DNA of 54,315 nt, from positions 1 to 54,315 of the forward strand of contig NZ_PYBV01000031.1 in assembly GCF_003205615.1 (NCBI RefSeq), given 5' to 3'. The translations under genes were made by a program, and so were the position numbers. This document shows, in pieces, positions 34,071-41,967 of the stretch. Each line of letters starts with the position of its first letter. Within the stretch, counting starts at the first letter, position 1. The notes under the pieces were generated by a model. That model had not been told where the DNA came from and did not search any database. It saw nothing but the letters and a program-made list of their open reading frames with translations. Origin of the DNA: Micromonospora arborensis (GTDB lineage: Bacteria > Actinomycetota > Actinomycetes > Mycobacteriales > Micromonosporaceae).

Positions 34071-34871
34071 GTGGACACGAACGACACCAAACCGCAGTTG
34101 ATCGCCAACCGCTTCGCGGATGCGGTCGGGCCCAGCGCGGGCGGTCCAGCCCGCGACAACTGCGACTGCGTCGGCTACTCGGCGGCGACCCGGCCGAGCA
34201 GTGTCGTTTTCCACGCGGACCGCCAGGACACCGAGGCGGCCGGCTGGCGGCATCTGCTGGCGCTGATCGACGAGGCCGCAGCGGACGGGCGGGCGGTGTT
34301 CAAGCCGTTCGTCGAACTGAGCGCTCCCGAGCGGCGGCAGATCGTCACGCTGCCGGCGACGATCGCGAAGCTGACCGCTGTCAAACACCTGGTGCTCTAT
34401 GGCACGAACCTGGTTCGGATCCCGCCCGAGATCGGGGCAATGACCAGTCTGGAGACTTTCGAGCCGTACACCTCCCACCGGCTGCACTGGTACCCGTACG
34501 AGTTGACCAGATGCGCCAGGCTCGTCGACAGCACGGTGAGCACCCGCGCCCTCTACGGGAACTTCAAGTTCCGTCCGCCGTTTCCGACGCTACGGGCGCT
34601 GACCCCCTCGGCCGAGGCCGACTTCGCCGCACTCGACCCAGGCACGTGGGGCTGCGAAACCGTGCGCGCCTGCAGCGTCTGCGCCGGCCCGGTCGACGGT
34701 GAGCTGCACCAGGTCTGGATCTCCGGCCTGGTCGCCACCGACGTGCTGCCCCTGTTGGTGAACGCATGTTCCGCGGCGTGCGTGGCGGCGCTGCCGCAGC
34801 CGCACCCCGGTTACCACCCGACGCCGCACACCGGCGGCCCACACATCCTCCAGCCACCTACGAGGCGTTGA
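34071..34871 (+). CDS. Leucine-rich-repeat-containing protein with Cys pairs
   Basis: The protein has 266 residues from GTG 34071. Residues 90-135 hold two or three short leucine-rich repeats (VTLPATIAKLTAVKHLVLYGTNLVRIPPEIGAMTSLETF) of the bacterial or plant-like type. Two cysteine pairs at the C-terminus, RACSVCAGPV and NACSAACVAALP, look like a small zinc-binding knuckle, with another C-D-C near residue 32. The tail is His/Pro rich. Such LRR proteins usually mediate protein contacts in the cytoplasm. The gene lacks a clear ribosome binding site and converges with the DinB-like gene. Confidence 0.75.
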   Translation: MDTNDTKPQLIANRFADAVGPSAGGPARDNCDCVGYSAATRPSSVVFHADRQDTEAAGWRHLLALIDEAAADGRAVFKPFVELSAPERRQIVTLPATIAKLTAVKHLVLYGTNLVRIPPEIGAMTSLETFEPYTSHRLHWYPYELTRCARLVDSTVSTRALYGNFKFRPPFPTLRALTPSAEADFAALDPGTWGCETVRACSVCAGPVDGELHQVWISGLVATDVLPLLVNACSAACVAALPQPHPGYHPTPHTGGPHILQPPTRR

Positions 34872-34889
34872 GGCGGCAGTGGTGGACCC

Positions 34890-35609
34890 TCAGCGCTGTG
34901 CGTCGATGTCACGCAGCGCGAAGCGAAGGTGCGCCCACTCTTCATCGAAGATCACGTGCAGGCAGCGCAGGACGGATTGCTGGTGTTCAGGTGACCACGC
35001 GGCTGGCCGAGACTCGGCCAGCAGGTCCGGCGTGACGGTCGCGAGGAAGTCCCGCATCATCGCCTGGCGCTCGGCACGCAACTCGCGTACCGCCGCGAAC
35101 GTTGGCTGGCCGGTGGCGAAGATCGACATGTCGTAACCGTCGGTCGCATACTCGACGTGCGGCTGGCCGAGCGGGTGGAAAGGCTGTGGCAGGCGCAGGA
35201 TCGCCTTCCCGAGCCAGGTGTCGGTGGCGAACGCGAGGTGGCGCAGCGTCTGCGCGAACGACCACTCACCGTCGATCGAAACGTCGGCGGTGCCCGCGGG
35301 CATGGACAGGACCTGGTCGACTGCGGCCGCCCAGGCCCGTTCGAGTGCCGCCCACGCCGTGCGTAACCCGTCCGGGTCCTGGGCCTGCCTCAGCTCGCGC
35401 CCGGGGAACCGCCGGTTCAGCTCGGCTTCGACGATCGGCACGACGTCCACACCGTTGACCAGGAGAGTGCCCTCGGCCAGCCACGGCGCGTCGATGTCCA
35501 GCCCGCTCACGTCGACGCCACGCATCACCGCGCCGGCCAGTGTCGACCTGTTGAACCGCGCACCCCGCAGGTCCTTGTCGACAAACGTGGCTGTTTTGTC
35601 CAGGGTCAT
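34890..35609 (-). CDS. DinB-like protein with N-terminal pentapeptide-like segment
   Basis: The protein has 239 residues. The first 40 read DKDLRGARFNRSTLAGAVMRGVDVSGLDI, a short pentapeptide-repeat-like beta-helix segment (A-x-L-x-x). The rest is a four-helix DinB/YfiT-like bundle with possible metal ligands: the His in LRHLAFATDTW, and the Asp/Glu and His residues in DEEWAHLRFALRD. Members of this superfamily bind a metal and transfer thiols such as mycothiol. ATG 35609 has GGGAG with six bases of spacing. The combination with pentapeptide repeats is common in actinobacteria but not functionally understood. Confidence 0.85.
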   Translation of the reverse strand: MTLDKTATFVDKDLRGARFNRSTLAGAVMRGVDVSGLDIDAPWLAEGTLLVNGVDVVPIVEAELNRRFPGRELRQAQDPDGLRTAWAALERAWAAAVDQVLSMPAGTADVSIDGEWSFAQTLRHLAFATDTWLGKAILRLPQPFHPLGQPHVEYATDGYDMSIFATGQPTFAAVRELRAERQAMMRDFLATVTPDLLAESRPAAWSPEHQQSVLRCLHVIFDEEWAHLRFALRDIDAQR

Positions 35610-35752
35610 GGCGTACTCCCATCCCTTCGCCGGATGCGGCGATGCTAGCCCTGACATCCGACGACCCAGAGCAGGCGCAGCCAGTCAGGGGGCGTTCGGT
35701 CCTCGACTGCCGAGAGATGTCGAGAGGCTCGGCCGTGGACGAACCGGGTGGC

Positions 35753-36790
35753 TCACGACGAGATGCCGACGTCTGCCGGCTGCTCCTGACGTGGCCGGGT
35801 GGTGAGGGTGTAGCCGGTGGTCGTGATGCCCAGCGACACTCCCCAGCCGAGGAACACCAGCAGCGTCGCGGTTGACGCCCACCCGTCCCAGACGTCCGAC
35901 CAACGCAGGTCACCGGCGCGTAGTTGGCCGACGAACACCGCGACGCTCAGCACGCCGTAGGTGACCAGCGCGAGTGCCACCAGCCCGGCCGGGAGCACCG
36001 CCAGCAGCGGCGGAACCCGCCGACCGCGCAGTCCCGGCACCCAGCGCGGGAACTGCTGCCCCCACCGCTGCACCAGACCGAGAACGAGCAGACCGGCGAG
36101 CGGCGGGACGAGAGTGATCGCCACGCCCGTCTGCGTCGAGAGGTTCCGCTGGATGTCGTCAAGTGTCGACGCGGAGATGCCGAAGGGCACGCCGAGGACC
36201 CAGAGCCCGTGCGGTACGGCCCAGCCGACCACCGGCAGCGCGACGGCCACGTACGCCCAGAGGCGCGTCCACCGAGGCACCGGCCGGTAGCCGGGAGTCA
36301 CCGGTCCGTGCCGAGGGCCGACGGCGTTCGCGAGCCCGGCGAACAGGACACCGCCGATCACCAGGGCGAGCCGGGCGGCCAGGTCACGCCAGTCCGAGGG
36401 GCGCCCGGTCAACGCCGCCGGGATCTCGAAGAGCAGGTGCAGCGGGAACGCGACGAGCAGGAGAAACGCGGCCGCCAACCAACTGGCCGTCGCGGCGGGG
36501 CGGCCGGCGAACCGGACCGCGCACACGACGACCACGGCGAGGGCGACGCCGATTCCCACGGCTCCCCATCCCGTCCAGAACGGCAACGCCTCGACGCGGT
36601 CGGCGCCGCATCCCCCCGCCGGGTCGACCAGATCAGTTCGGTCGCAGGCGGTGTACCCCCACCGGCCACCCGCGATCCAGAACAGGCGCAGAGCCACCTC
36701 ACCGACGACGAAGACGATGCACGCCACCGCCCAGGGTCTGGCCCGGTCGGCCGTCGCGGGTCGCTGCCGAGAAGCGGAACGGTCTGCCAT
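35753..36790 (-). CDS. Polytopic membrane protein, unknown function
   Basis: The protein has 345 residues and about eight hydrophobic segments, starting with AVACIVFVVGEVALRLFWIAGG, followed by an extracellular loop with two Cys (YTACDRTDLVDPAGGCGADR) that may form a disulfide. Further helices include WLAAAFLLLVAFPLHLLFEIP and PLLAVLPAGLVALALVTYGV. The C-terminus is short and polar. ATG 36790 has GGGGGCGAC before it. I know of no named family; the length and helix pattern are those of an integral membrane transporter-like or sensor-like protein. It is divergent from the small membrane protein at 37051. Confidence 0.75.
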   Translation of the reverse strand: MADRSASRQRPATADRARPWAVACIVFVVGEVALRLFWIAGGRWGYTACDRTDLVDPAGGCGADRVEALPFWTGWGAVGIGVALAVVVVCAVRFAGRPAATASWLAAAFLLLVAFPLHLLFEIPAALTGRPSDWRDLAARLALVIGGVLFAGLANAVGPRHGPVTPGYRPVPRWTRLWAYVAVALPVVGWAVPHGLWVLGVPFGISASTLDDIQRNLSTQTGVAITLVPPLAGLLVLGLVQRWGQQFPRWVPGLRGRRVPPLLAVLPAGLVALALVTYGVLSVAVFVGQLRAGDLRWSDVWDGWASTATLLVFLGWGVSLGITTTGYTLTTRPRQEQPADVGISS

Positions 36791-37050
36791 GTCGCCCCCT
36801 ACGTGCGGTGCCAGGTCGGCGCAGCGGGCTCGCAGCCATACCGGGGCAGGCCCAAGGGGCCACGCCGACGCCCATGAGTCAATGGTCTGCGGCGACGGGC
36901 AACTCATCCTCCCCGGCTGAGTGGATCGCACTCCCTCCACCGGGGGGCCACCGCACTTCATGGACGGCCAGCACGCCTGCCGTGAGCGGCACGGCCTCCG
37001 CGAGACTCCGGGAACGTTCACCGATCCGGCTCCTGTGCAGGCCATGGCGG

Positions 37051-37461
37051 ATGGCCGAGACTGTAACGATGTCGCGAGATGCTGCAGATGCGCCGCGTAC
37101 GCAGGTCGCCATCACCGCTCTGCTCATCGTCGCCGGCGTACTCATCCTCTTCATCCCCGCCGGAGGCGAGGGCCGGGTTCTCGTGCCCCTCAGCGCGGGT
37201 CACGGACTGTCCGCCGTCGACGCGGTCGGCGCGGCGCTGCTGGCGGTGGGCGCGACCTGGCTGGAAGTGCTCGTGGTACGACGCCTGCCGCACCTCGCCC
37301 TGCCCCCACGGGCGTTGTTCGCACTCGGCCTGCTGGCTGGCCTCGGCGTGGGGCTCGTGATCGCTTCGGTCTTCTCCGGGTTCTTCTGGTGGTGGGGTGT
37401 CGGCGCTGCCGCGCTTGGCATTGCCGTCCTCATCGTCGTACCTCTGACGGCACGTCGTTGA
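37051..37461 (+). CDS. Small membrane protein
   Basis: The protein has 136 residues and four hydrophobic helices: VAITALLIVAGVLILFIPAGG, LSAVDAVGAALLAVGATWLEVLVV, LFALGLLAGLGVGLVIASVFSG and WGVGAAALGIAVLIVVPL. No domain is recognised. The start may be ATG 37051 or ATG 37069 (MSRDAADAP). A GGCGG stretch precedes the first; neither has a strong ribosome binding site. The gene is followed after one base by a very strong terminator hairpin. Confidence 0.7.
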   Translation: MAETVTMSRDAADAPRTQVAITALLIVAGVLILFIPAGGEGRVLVPLSAGHGLSAVDAVGAALLAVGATWLEVLVVRRLPHLALPPRALFALGLLAGLGVGLVIASVFSGFFWWWGVGAAALGIAVLIVVPLTARR

Positions 37462-37490
37462 GGGGCCCGGAGCCAGTGGCTCCGGGCCCC
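37462..37490. terminator. Strong bidirectional terminator
   Basis: GGGGCCCGGAGCCA and TGGCTCCGGGCCCC form a perfect 14+14 inverted repeat around a single G, between the convergent membrane-protein and esterase genes. Confidence 0.85.
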
Positions 37491-37503
37491 GGTTCTGCCA
37501 CGC

Positions 37504-38808
37504 TCAGGGGCTGGTGCAGGTGATGTTGCTGGGCGGGGTCGCGCCGTTGCCGGTTGCGGTGAACCCGAAGGTGGCCGAGGCGTTCGGGCCCAACGTGCCG
37601 TTGTAGGCGGCGTTCCGGACGGTGACGTTGCCGGTGGTGCCCGTATTGGTGCCGCTCCAGAGGCTGCTGATGGTCTGGCCACTGGCCAGAGTCAGGCGTA
37701 CGGTCCAGCCGGTGATGGTGGCGGCGGTGCTGTTGGCCACGGTCACCTCACCCTGGAAGCCGCCGGGCCAACTGTTGACCGCGTTGTAGGTCGCGGTGCA
37801 GGTGCCCGGTTCTCCGGTCGGCGGGGCGGTCGTCGGCGGGGCCGTCGTCGGCGGGGCGGTCGTGGGCGGGGTGGTCGTTGGCGGGGCGGTCGTGGGGGGC
37901 GTGGTCGACTCGAACTGGCTGAAGAATCTCCAGATTTCCCCCGAGGTCCAGGTCCTGGAGTCGTTCGGGCTGGACGATCCGTCGACCGGGCTGGGGGTGT
38001 GGTCTCCGTCGAACGCGGCCCACTGCACGGGATAGCCCGCCCGGCAGCCCGCATAGGTGGTGGTGATGTGGGTGAGGCTGCCTCGGCTCGGCTCCCGTGG
38101 GCTCTGCGCGGTGCAGCCGTTGTTGCGCACGAACGTGTCACGCAGTGACCGGCCCTGGGAGATGTTCAGCACGCTGTCGTAGATGCCGTGGATGCCGAAG
38201 TAGGCGACGGGTTGGGTGCCGCCGTTGCAGCCGCTGAGGTTGGCACCGGACAGGACGGTGACCGCACGGATGACGGTTGGTCGGGCGCAGGCGACCGCGT
38301 AGCTCATCGCGCCGCCGTAGCTCCAGCCCAGGGCGAAGCGTTGGGTGGTGTCGACGCAGAGGTCGGTCTCGATCTGCCGGGAGATGTCGTCGAAGAGGGT
38401 CAGGTCTCGACCGTTCGTGTTGGCCCAACCGGCGTTGAGGCCCTGGGGCGCGACGAAGATCGTGCTGTTGTTGGACAGCGGCGCGAGCCCGTAGTAGCCG
38501 GCCGACGCGACGTTGTTGGCCGAGCCGTTCAGCCAGTGGAAGCCGAAGATCAGCCGGTAGGGATGGTTTCTGTCGTAACCGTCCGGGATCCGCAAGATGT
38601 AGGTGCGACTCTGTCCGCTGCTCTGAATGGTGCGGGTCCCACTGGTGAGCGTGGGTGCCTTACCGCAGCCCGCGGTTGCCGCGAGCGTGCCGTTCGTCGC
38701 GGCCACCGCCGCCCCGCGGAGGTCACCGCCGAGCGCGCTACCGGCGGTCACTGCGAGGAGGACCGCCGCACCCGCGATGAAGGAAAGAACGTGTCTGTGT
38801 CTCGTCAT
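37504..38808 (-). CDS. Secreted CE1/PHB-depolymerase-like esterase with CBM2
   Basis: The protein has 434 residues: a signal peptide of about 35, then an alpha/beta-hydrolase domain to about 310, a Thr/Pro linker of repeating TTAPP units, and a C-terminal CBM2 of about 100 residues (GTCTATYNAVNSWPGGFQGEV and W/N-rich strands). The nucleophile Ser lies in the lipase box LGWSYGGAM; FGIHGIYD and the later His in GDHTPS fit the other catalytic residues. The fold is shared by poly-hydroxybutyrate depolymerases and feruloyl or acetyl-xylan esterases (CE1), and the CBM2 and neighbouring xylanase point to feruloyl or acetyl esterase activity on plant xylan. ATG 38808 is chosen because GGAG lies seven bases upstream. 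The promoter at 39205-39234 implies a leader of about 390 bases. Confidence 0.88.
   Translation of the reverse strand: MTRHRHVLSFIAGAAVLLAVTAGSALGGDLRGAAVAATNGTLAATAGCGKAPTLTSGTRTIQSSGQSRTYILRIPDGYDRNHPYRLIFGFHWLNGSANNVASAGYYGLAPLSNNSTIFVAPQGLNAGWANTNGRDLTLFDDISRQIETDLCVDTTQRFALGWSYGGAMSYAVACARPTVIRAVTVLSGANLSGCNGGTQPVAYFGIHGIYDSVLNISQGRSLRDTFVRNNGCTAQSPREPSRGSLTHITTTYAGCRAGYPVQWAAFDGDHTPSPVDGSSSPNDSRTWTSGEIWRFFSQFESTTPPTTAPPTTTPPTTAPPTTAPPTTAPPTGEPGTCTATYNAVNSWPGGFQGEVTVANSTAATITGWTVRLTLASGQTISSLWSGTNTGTTGNVTVRNAAYNGTLGPNASATFGFTATGNGATPPSNITCTSP
37820..37909 (-). repeat. Six 15-base tandem repeats encoding the Thr/Pro linker
   Basis: The unit GGCGGGGCGGTCGTC (+ strand) is repeated six times at 37820, 37835, 37850, 37865, 37880 and 37895 with few changes. 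On the coding strand each unit gives a five-residue TTAPP/TTTPP block. Such coding repeats gain and lose units easily, so linker length can vary between strains. Confidence 0.9.
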
Positions 38809-39512
38809 TGCCTGGCTCCTTGCCACTGATCGTGCGGTGTCGGTGGTGGTGCGCGAAGCCGGCCCGGTGGCCGCCGGCCGTGCCCGCAGGACGGGGCGGT
38901 GCGGTGTTCACGGATGCCTGTGGCGCTGCCTGGTGCCGGAATACGGCTCCCCTTCCGTAGCGGGACGGCGTGCACGGGTGGTGTGCGGGCCGTACCGTCG
39001 CTGCCGGGTCGTCCGCGACGGACATTGGAAGCTGGGGCATGCAGCCGGACCGAGGTCGTCCGGCAACCGTCGGCGGTCGCCTGGCATCGGCGGAGCTGCC
39101 CGGACTGGTCGCGACAGGCAAGGGCGATGGGAGGGCGCTGCCCTCGGTGTGCCTTTGTCGATCGACTCAGGTGATGGGGAGCGTGCCCTTCGCTCCCGCG
39201 CCGAAAGATAGCATGTTATCGATAACAGGCTCAACCGATCGGGTCGGCGCTGGGTGCCCACCGAGGAGGCCTCGTTCGTCGACAGCACCGGCGCAGCCAG
39301 GGCTTCTGGCCGATTCGCATCGACGAGCTTCGCTGACGTCGTGCCTGCCCGCAGCAGGACGAAAGCTGCCGGCGATGCGACGGGCGCATCTCGTTCAAGC
39401 CAGTAGCTCGGGACGCTGCGGTGGCCTACCGTGTCACATCGGCATCGATGCGCGTACCGTCGGGACGAACACCTGCGCCAGTTCACCGACGTCTTCTGGA
39501 CGGAGGAATCGA
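38809..39512. other. About 700-base intergenic region
   Basis: Besides the operator-promoter at 39205-39234, I see no gene. The 390-base stretch between that promoter and the esterase start is GC-rich on the minus strand and could be a long 5' leader; no riboswitch class is recognised. Confidence 0.4.
39205..39234 (-). promoter_or_regulatory. Promoter with operator in its spacer, toward the esterase
   Basis: On the minus strand, TTGAGC (39234-39229) and TATCTT (39210-39205) are separated by 18 bases. The spacer contains the perfect palindrome TGTTATCGATAACA (39214-39227), so a bound repressor would sit between -35 and -10. Related sites are at 53671 and 53841 near the GH10 gene. Transcription would begin near 39198, about 390 bases upstream of the esterase start codon. 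Confidence 0.65.
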
Positions 39513-39941
39513 ATGAACGTGGCTACCATTGCCGGCGGCCTTGTCGCGCTCTTCATTGCTGCCGCGGCGTTCGTCAGCGTACGCGGGCGGGGTGGGACAC
39601 CTGGTTCCGTCGGTCTGGTGTTGAGACTGCTCGCGGTGGCCGCCACGGCCTGGATTGTCGTTGCGCTGCTGCCCTTCACGATCGACGACAGTGGCGCTGC
39701 CGCCAGCTATCTGCTGGGTGTGCCGGTGGTCGTGGCCGTCTGTCCCCTCATCGCAGACCTGACCCACCGCGCCGTCGGCATCACCACAGCGGTCGCGGCG
39801 TTGGTCATGCTGCTCTGGGCGCTCGTCCTCGGCCTCGGCATCGGCCTCTGGTTCGTCCTCCCGGCCCTGCTGCTGGGCATGGCCGCGATAGCCACCGCGG
39901 CTTCCCGGCCCGCGGCGGCACCAAGGAACCAGGATGCCTGA
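39513..39941 (+). CDS. Small membrane protein
   Basis: The protein has 142 residues. ATG 39513 is preceded by GGAGG with six bases of spacing. Four hydrophobic helices are seen: ATIAGGLVALFIAAAAFVSV, SVGLVLRLLAVAATAWIVVALL, AASYLLGVPVVVAVCPLIA and VAALVMLLWALVLGLGIGLW with a following helix. The C-terminus is Ala-rich and basic. The gene converges with the third ECF42 sigma gene. No family is recognised. Confidence 0.75.
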   Translation: MNVATIAGGLVALFIAAAAFVSVRGRGGTPGSVGLVLRLLAVAATAWIVVALLPFTIDDSGAAASYLLGVPVVVAVCPLIADLTHRAVGITTAVAALVMLLWALVLGLGIGLWFVLPALLLGMAAIATAASRPAAAPRNQDA

Positions 39942-39969
39942 AGGCCGTCCCTGGCCCTGATGCTGACGA

Positions 39970-41202
39970 TTACAGATACCGCTTGACGTCCGTCAGTCGC
40001 TCGGTGAGGAAGGCGCGCTCCACATCGTTGTCGGTAAGGGTCAGGGCCTCTTCGTAGGCCGTGACGGCCTGGGGCCACCGCTTCAACTGGCGCAGGAAGT
40101 CGGCGCGGGCGGCGCTGAGATATCCGTAGGTGGCCAGGGCCGGATCGGCGAGCAGTGGCGTCAGCGCGTGAAGTCCGGCTTCGGGGCCGTCGCGTAGCCC
40201 GATCGCGACCGCGCGATTGAGATCGACTACGGGCGAGGGCCACAGTCGGAACAGGGCGTCGTAGAGCCCGACGACCTGGGTCCAGTCGGTGTCGTGCCAC
40301 GTCGGCGCCTCGGCATGCACGGCAGCTATCGCCGCCTCCAGGGCGTAACGGGTCGGTGGTCGCCGGCGAAGCGCGTCGGTCACCAACGACTGGCCCTCGG
40401 CGATGAGCTGCCTGTCCCAGAGTGCCCGGTTCTGTTCGGGCAGAAGCACCAGACGACCGTCGGCGGACACGCGGGCGCCCTGCCGAGACCCGGTGAGTAG
40501 CAGCAGCGCGAGAAGCGCGCTGATCTCGGTATCGGTCGGCATGAGCAGATGCAACATTCGGGCCAGACTGATCGCGCTGTCGACCAGGTCGTGGCGGATC
40601 AGTTGAGTGCCGACGGGTGCGGTGTGGCCGGTGGTGAAGATGAGGTGGACGACCTCGAGTACCGCACCGAGTCGTTCCTCGAGTTGATCCGGACCAGGTA
40701 CCCGGTACGGGATGCGTGCCGTCGCGATCTTCCTCTTCGCCCGGGTGATCCGAGCAGCCATGGTGGCCGGCTGCACCAGGAACGCGCGAGCCACCTCGGG
40801 TGTGGAGAGCCCGCACACCAGACGCAGGGTCAGGCAGATCTGCGCCTGCCTGGACAACGCGGGGTGTGCGCAGGTGAAGATGAGTCGCAACCGCTCGTCG
40901 ACCAGCCCGTCCTCGGGCCCCGGCGCTGTCTCGTCCGCGACGAGCAGTGGCATCTTGCGGCGGAAAACCGACTCACGCCGCAGGGCATCCCGGGCCCGGT
41001 TGCGCGCGATGGTGGTGAGCCAAGCCCCCGGCCGGTCCGGGATACCGGTCTCCGGCCAGGTCTCCAGGGCCTGTGCGAACGCGTCCTGGGCGCACTCCTC
41101 GGCGAGATCTAGGTCTCGGGTCAGATGGGCGGTCGTGCTGAACACCTGTGCCCAGTCGCGGCGGTGCGCCTGCGCGACCGCCGCGACGACCTCATCGTTC
41201 AT
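39970..41202 (-). CDS. ECF42-type RNA polymerase sigma factor (third copy)
   Basis: The protein has 410 residues. Region 2 is LDLAEECAQDAFAQALETWP followed by PGAWLTTIARNRARDALRRES; region 4 is LSTPEVARAFLVQPATMAARITRAKRKI; DUF6596 and TPR-like helices follow (VVDLNRAVAIGLRDGPEAGL, KRWPQAVTAYEEALTL). Unlike the other two copies, its usual YciI/DGPF partner gene survives only as a 29-codon vestige immediately upstream. If ECF42 activity needs that partner, this sigma factor is either orphaned or uses another YciI protein, for example one of the two encoded nearby. Confidence 0.92.
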   Translation of the reverse strand: MNDEVVAAVAQAHRRDWAQVFSTTAHLTRDLDLAEECAQDAFAQALETWPETGIPDRPGAWLTTIARNRARDALRRESVFRRKMPLLVADETAPGPEDGLVDERLRLIFTCAHPALSRQAQICLTLRLVCGLSTPEVARAFLVQPATMAARITRAKRKIATARIPYRVPGPDQLEERLGAVLEVVHLIFTTGHTAPVGTQLIRHDLVDSAISLARMLHLLMPTDTEISALLALLLLTGSRQGARVSADGRLVLLPEQNRALWDRQLIAEGQSLVTDALRRRPPTRYALEAAIAAVHAEAPTWHDTDWTQVVGLYDALFRLWPSPVVDLNRAVAIGLRDGPEAGLHALTPLLADPALATYGYLSAARADFLRQLKRWPQAVTAYEEALTLTDNDVERAFLTERLTDVKRYL

Positions 41203-41217
41203 CCGTGATCGGCCACT

Positions 41218-41307
41218 TCATCCGTGGTCGACCACGGGACGGATCTCCACGCCGCTGTGTGTCGCACGGACCTCGGGAAGCAGTGTCACCATCGACAGGA
41301 CCTCGTC
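41218..41307 (-). pseudogene. Vestige of a YciI/DGPF gene
   Basis: Upstream of the third sigma gene, 29 codons read DEVLSMVTLLPEVRAT, HSG, VEIRPVVDHG and a stop. This matches the last helix and final strand (I/V-E-I/V-R-P-V) of YciI/DGPF proteins. The DGPF and ETKE motifs and everything before them are missing, so the partner gene has been mostly deleted. The frame upstream is unrelated. The stop lies 15 bases from the sigma start, which is the normal spacing of such pairs. Confidence 0.55.
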
Positions 41308-41396
41308 ACCACGGTGTGGCCCGTCCGGCGGCTGCTCAGCGCCTCTGCGATCGACAACATCGGGGTGAAGGAGTAGAGGGCGACCCCTGACTCGGC

Positions 41397-41831
41397 CTAC
41401 CGGGCGCTGTCGAACCACCAGTTGGCGAGGAAGTAGAACCCGGGCAACCACGCGAGGACTGCGGCCGCGAGCCACGCGACGTAGGCCGGAACCACCTTCC
41501 GCGTGCGGCGTACGAGGAGGGCGTTCACCCCCAGGAAGGCCACACCGAGGATGACCAGGGCGACGACGACGAACATCCCCACGAGGGAAGCCTCATCCGT
41601 GTCGACCTCGAACGGTGGATAGCGGCCGACGATCTTCGCGTAGGTGTGATTCGTGCCCAGCGAGTAGGGCCCGTTGAGCTGGTAAGCCAGCAGGGAGACG
41701 ACCATGCCCAGCGGGACGACGGCCAGGACACCGATCACGAAGTTGCACAGCAGCGTCGCGGCGGCAGCCACGAAGACACGTCGCCGGTCGGAGCCGATCA
41801 TGGGTGTCCGTTCGCGGATGGTCTCGTCCAT
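41397..41831 (-). CDS. Small membrane protein
   Basis: The protein has 144 residues. Three hydrophobic segments are seen: VFVAAAATLLCNFVIGVLAVVPLGMVV, LVGMFVVVALVILGVAFLGVNALLV and AYVAWLAAAVLAWLPGFYFL. An extracellular loop between the first two contains NGPYSLGTNHTYAKIVGRYPPFE. A basic RRTRKV follows the second helix. ATG 41831 has GGGAG with six bases of spacing; a longer frame to 41900 has no ribosome binding site. The family is unknown. Confidence 0.75.
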   Translation of the reverse strand: MDETIRERTPMIGSDRRRVFVAAAATLLCNFVIGVLAVVPLGMVVSLLAYQLNGPYSLGTNHTYAKIVGRYPPFEVDTDEASLVGMFVVVALVILGVAFLGVNALLVRRTRKVVPAYVAWLAAAVLAWLPGFYFLANWWFDSAR

Positions 41832-41967
41832 CGTGAACTCCCGTTGTCTCGACCGACCCCGCGAACGGATGAAAGGTAGCAGCAGCACCGGGCCCCGCAC
41901 CTGGCCTCACCGGGTCGGTGCCGCCTCCGCGGATTTCGCGCAGACGGCACCGGCTCGGTGATGGTGT

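Noticed and set aside
37820..37909. Short regular repeats that could suggest a CRISPR array
   Set aside because: Units are 15 bases, directly adjacent without spacers, and encode a protein linker.
38908..39486. 192-codon minus-strand frame in the esterase leader
   Set aside because: Ser/Arg/Pro-rich, crosses the promoter and operator, no ribosome binding site.
41916..41952. CGGTGCCG/CGGCACCG hairpin after the first GH54 gene
   Set aside because: Only 8 bases of stem with a 21-base loop; too weak to call a terminator.
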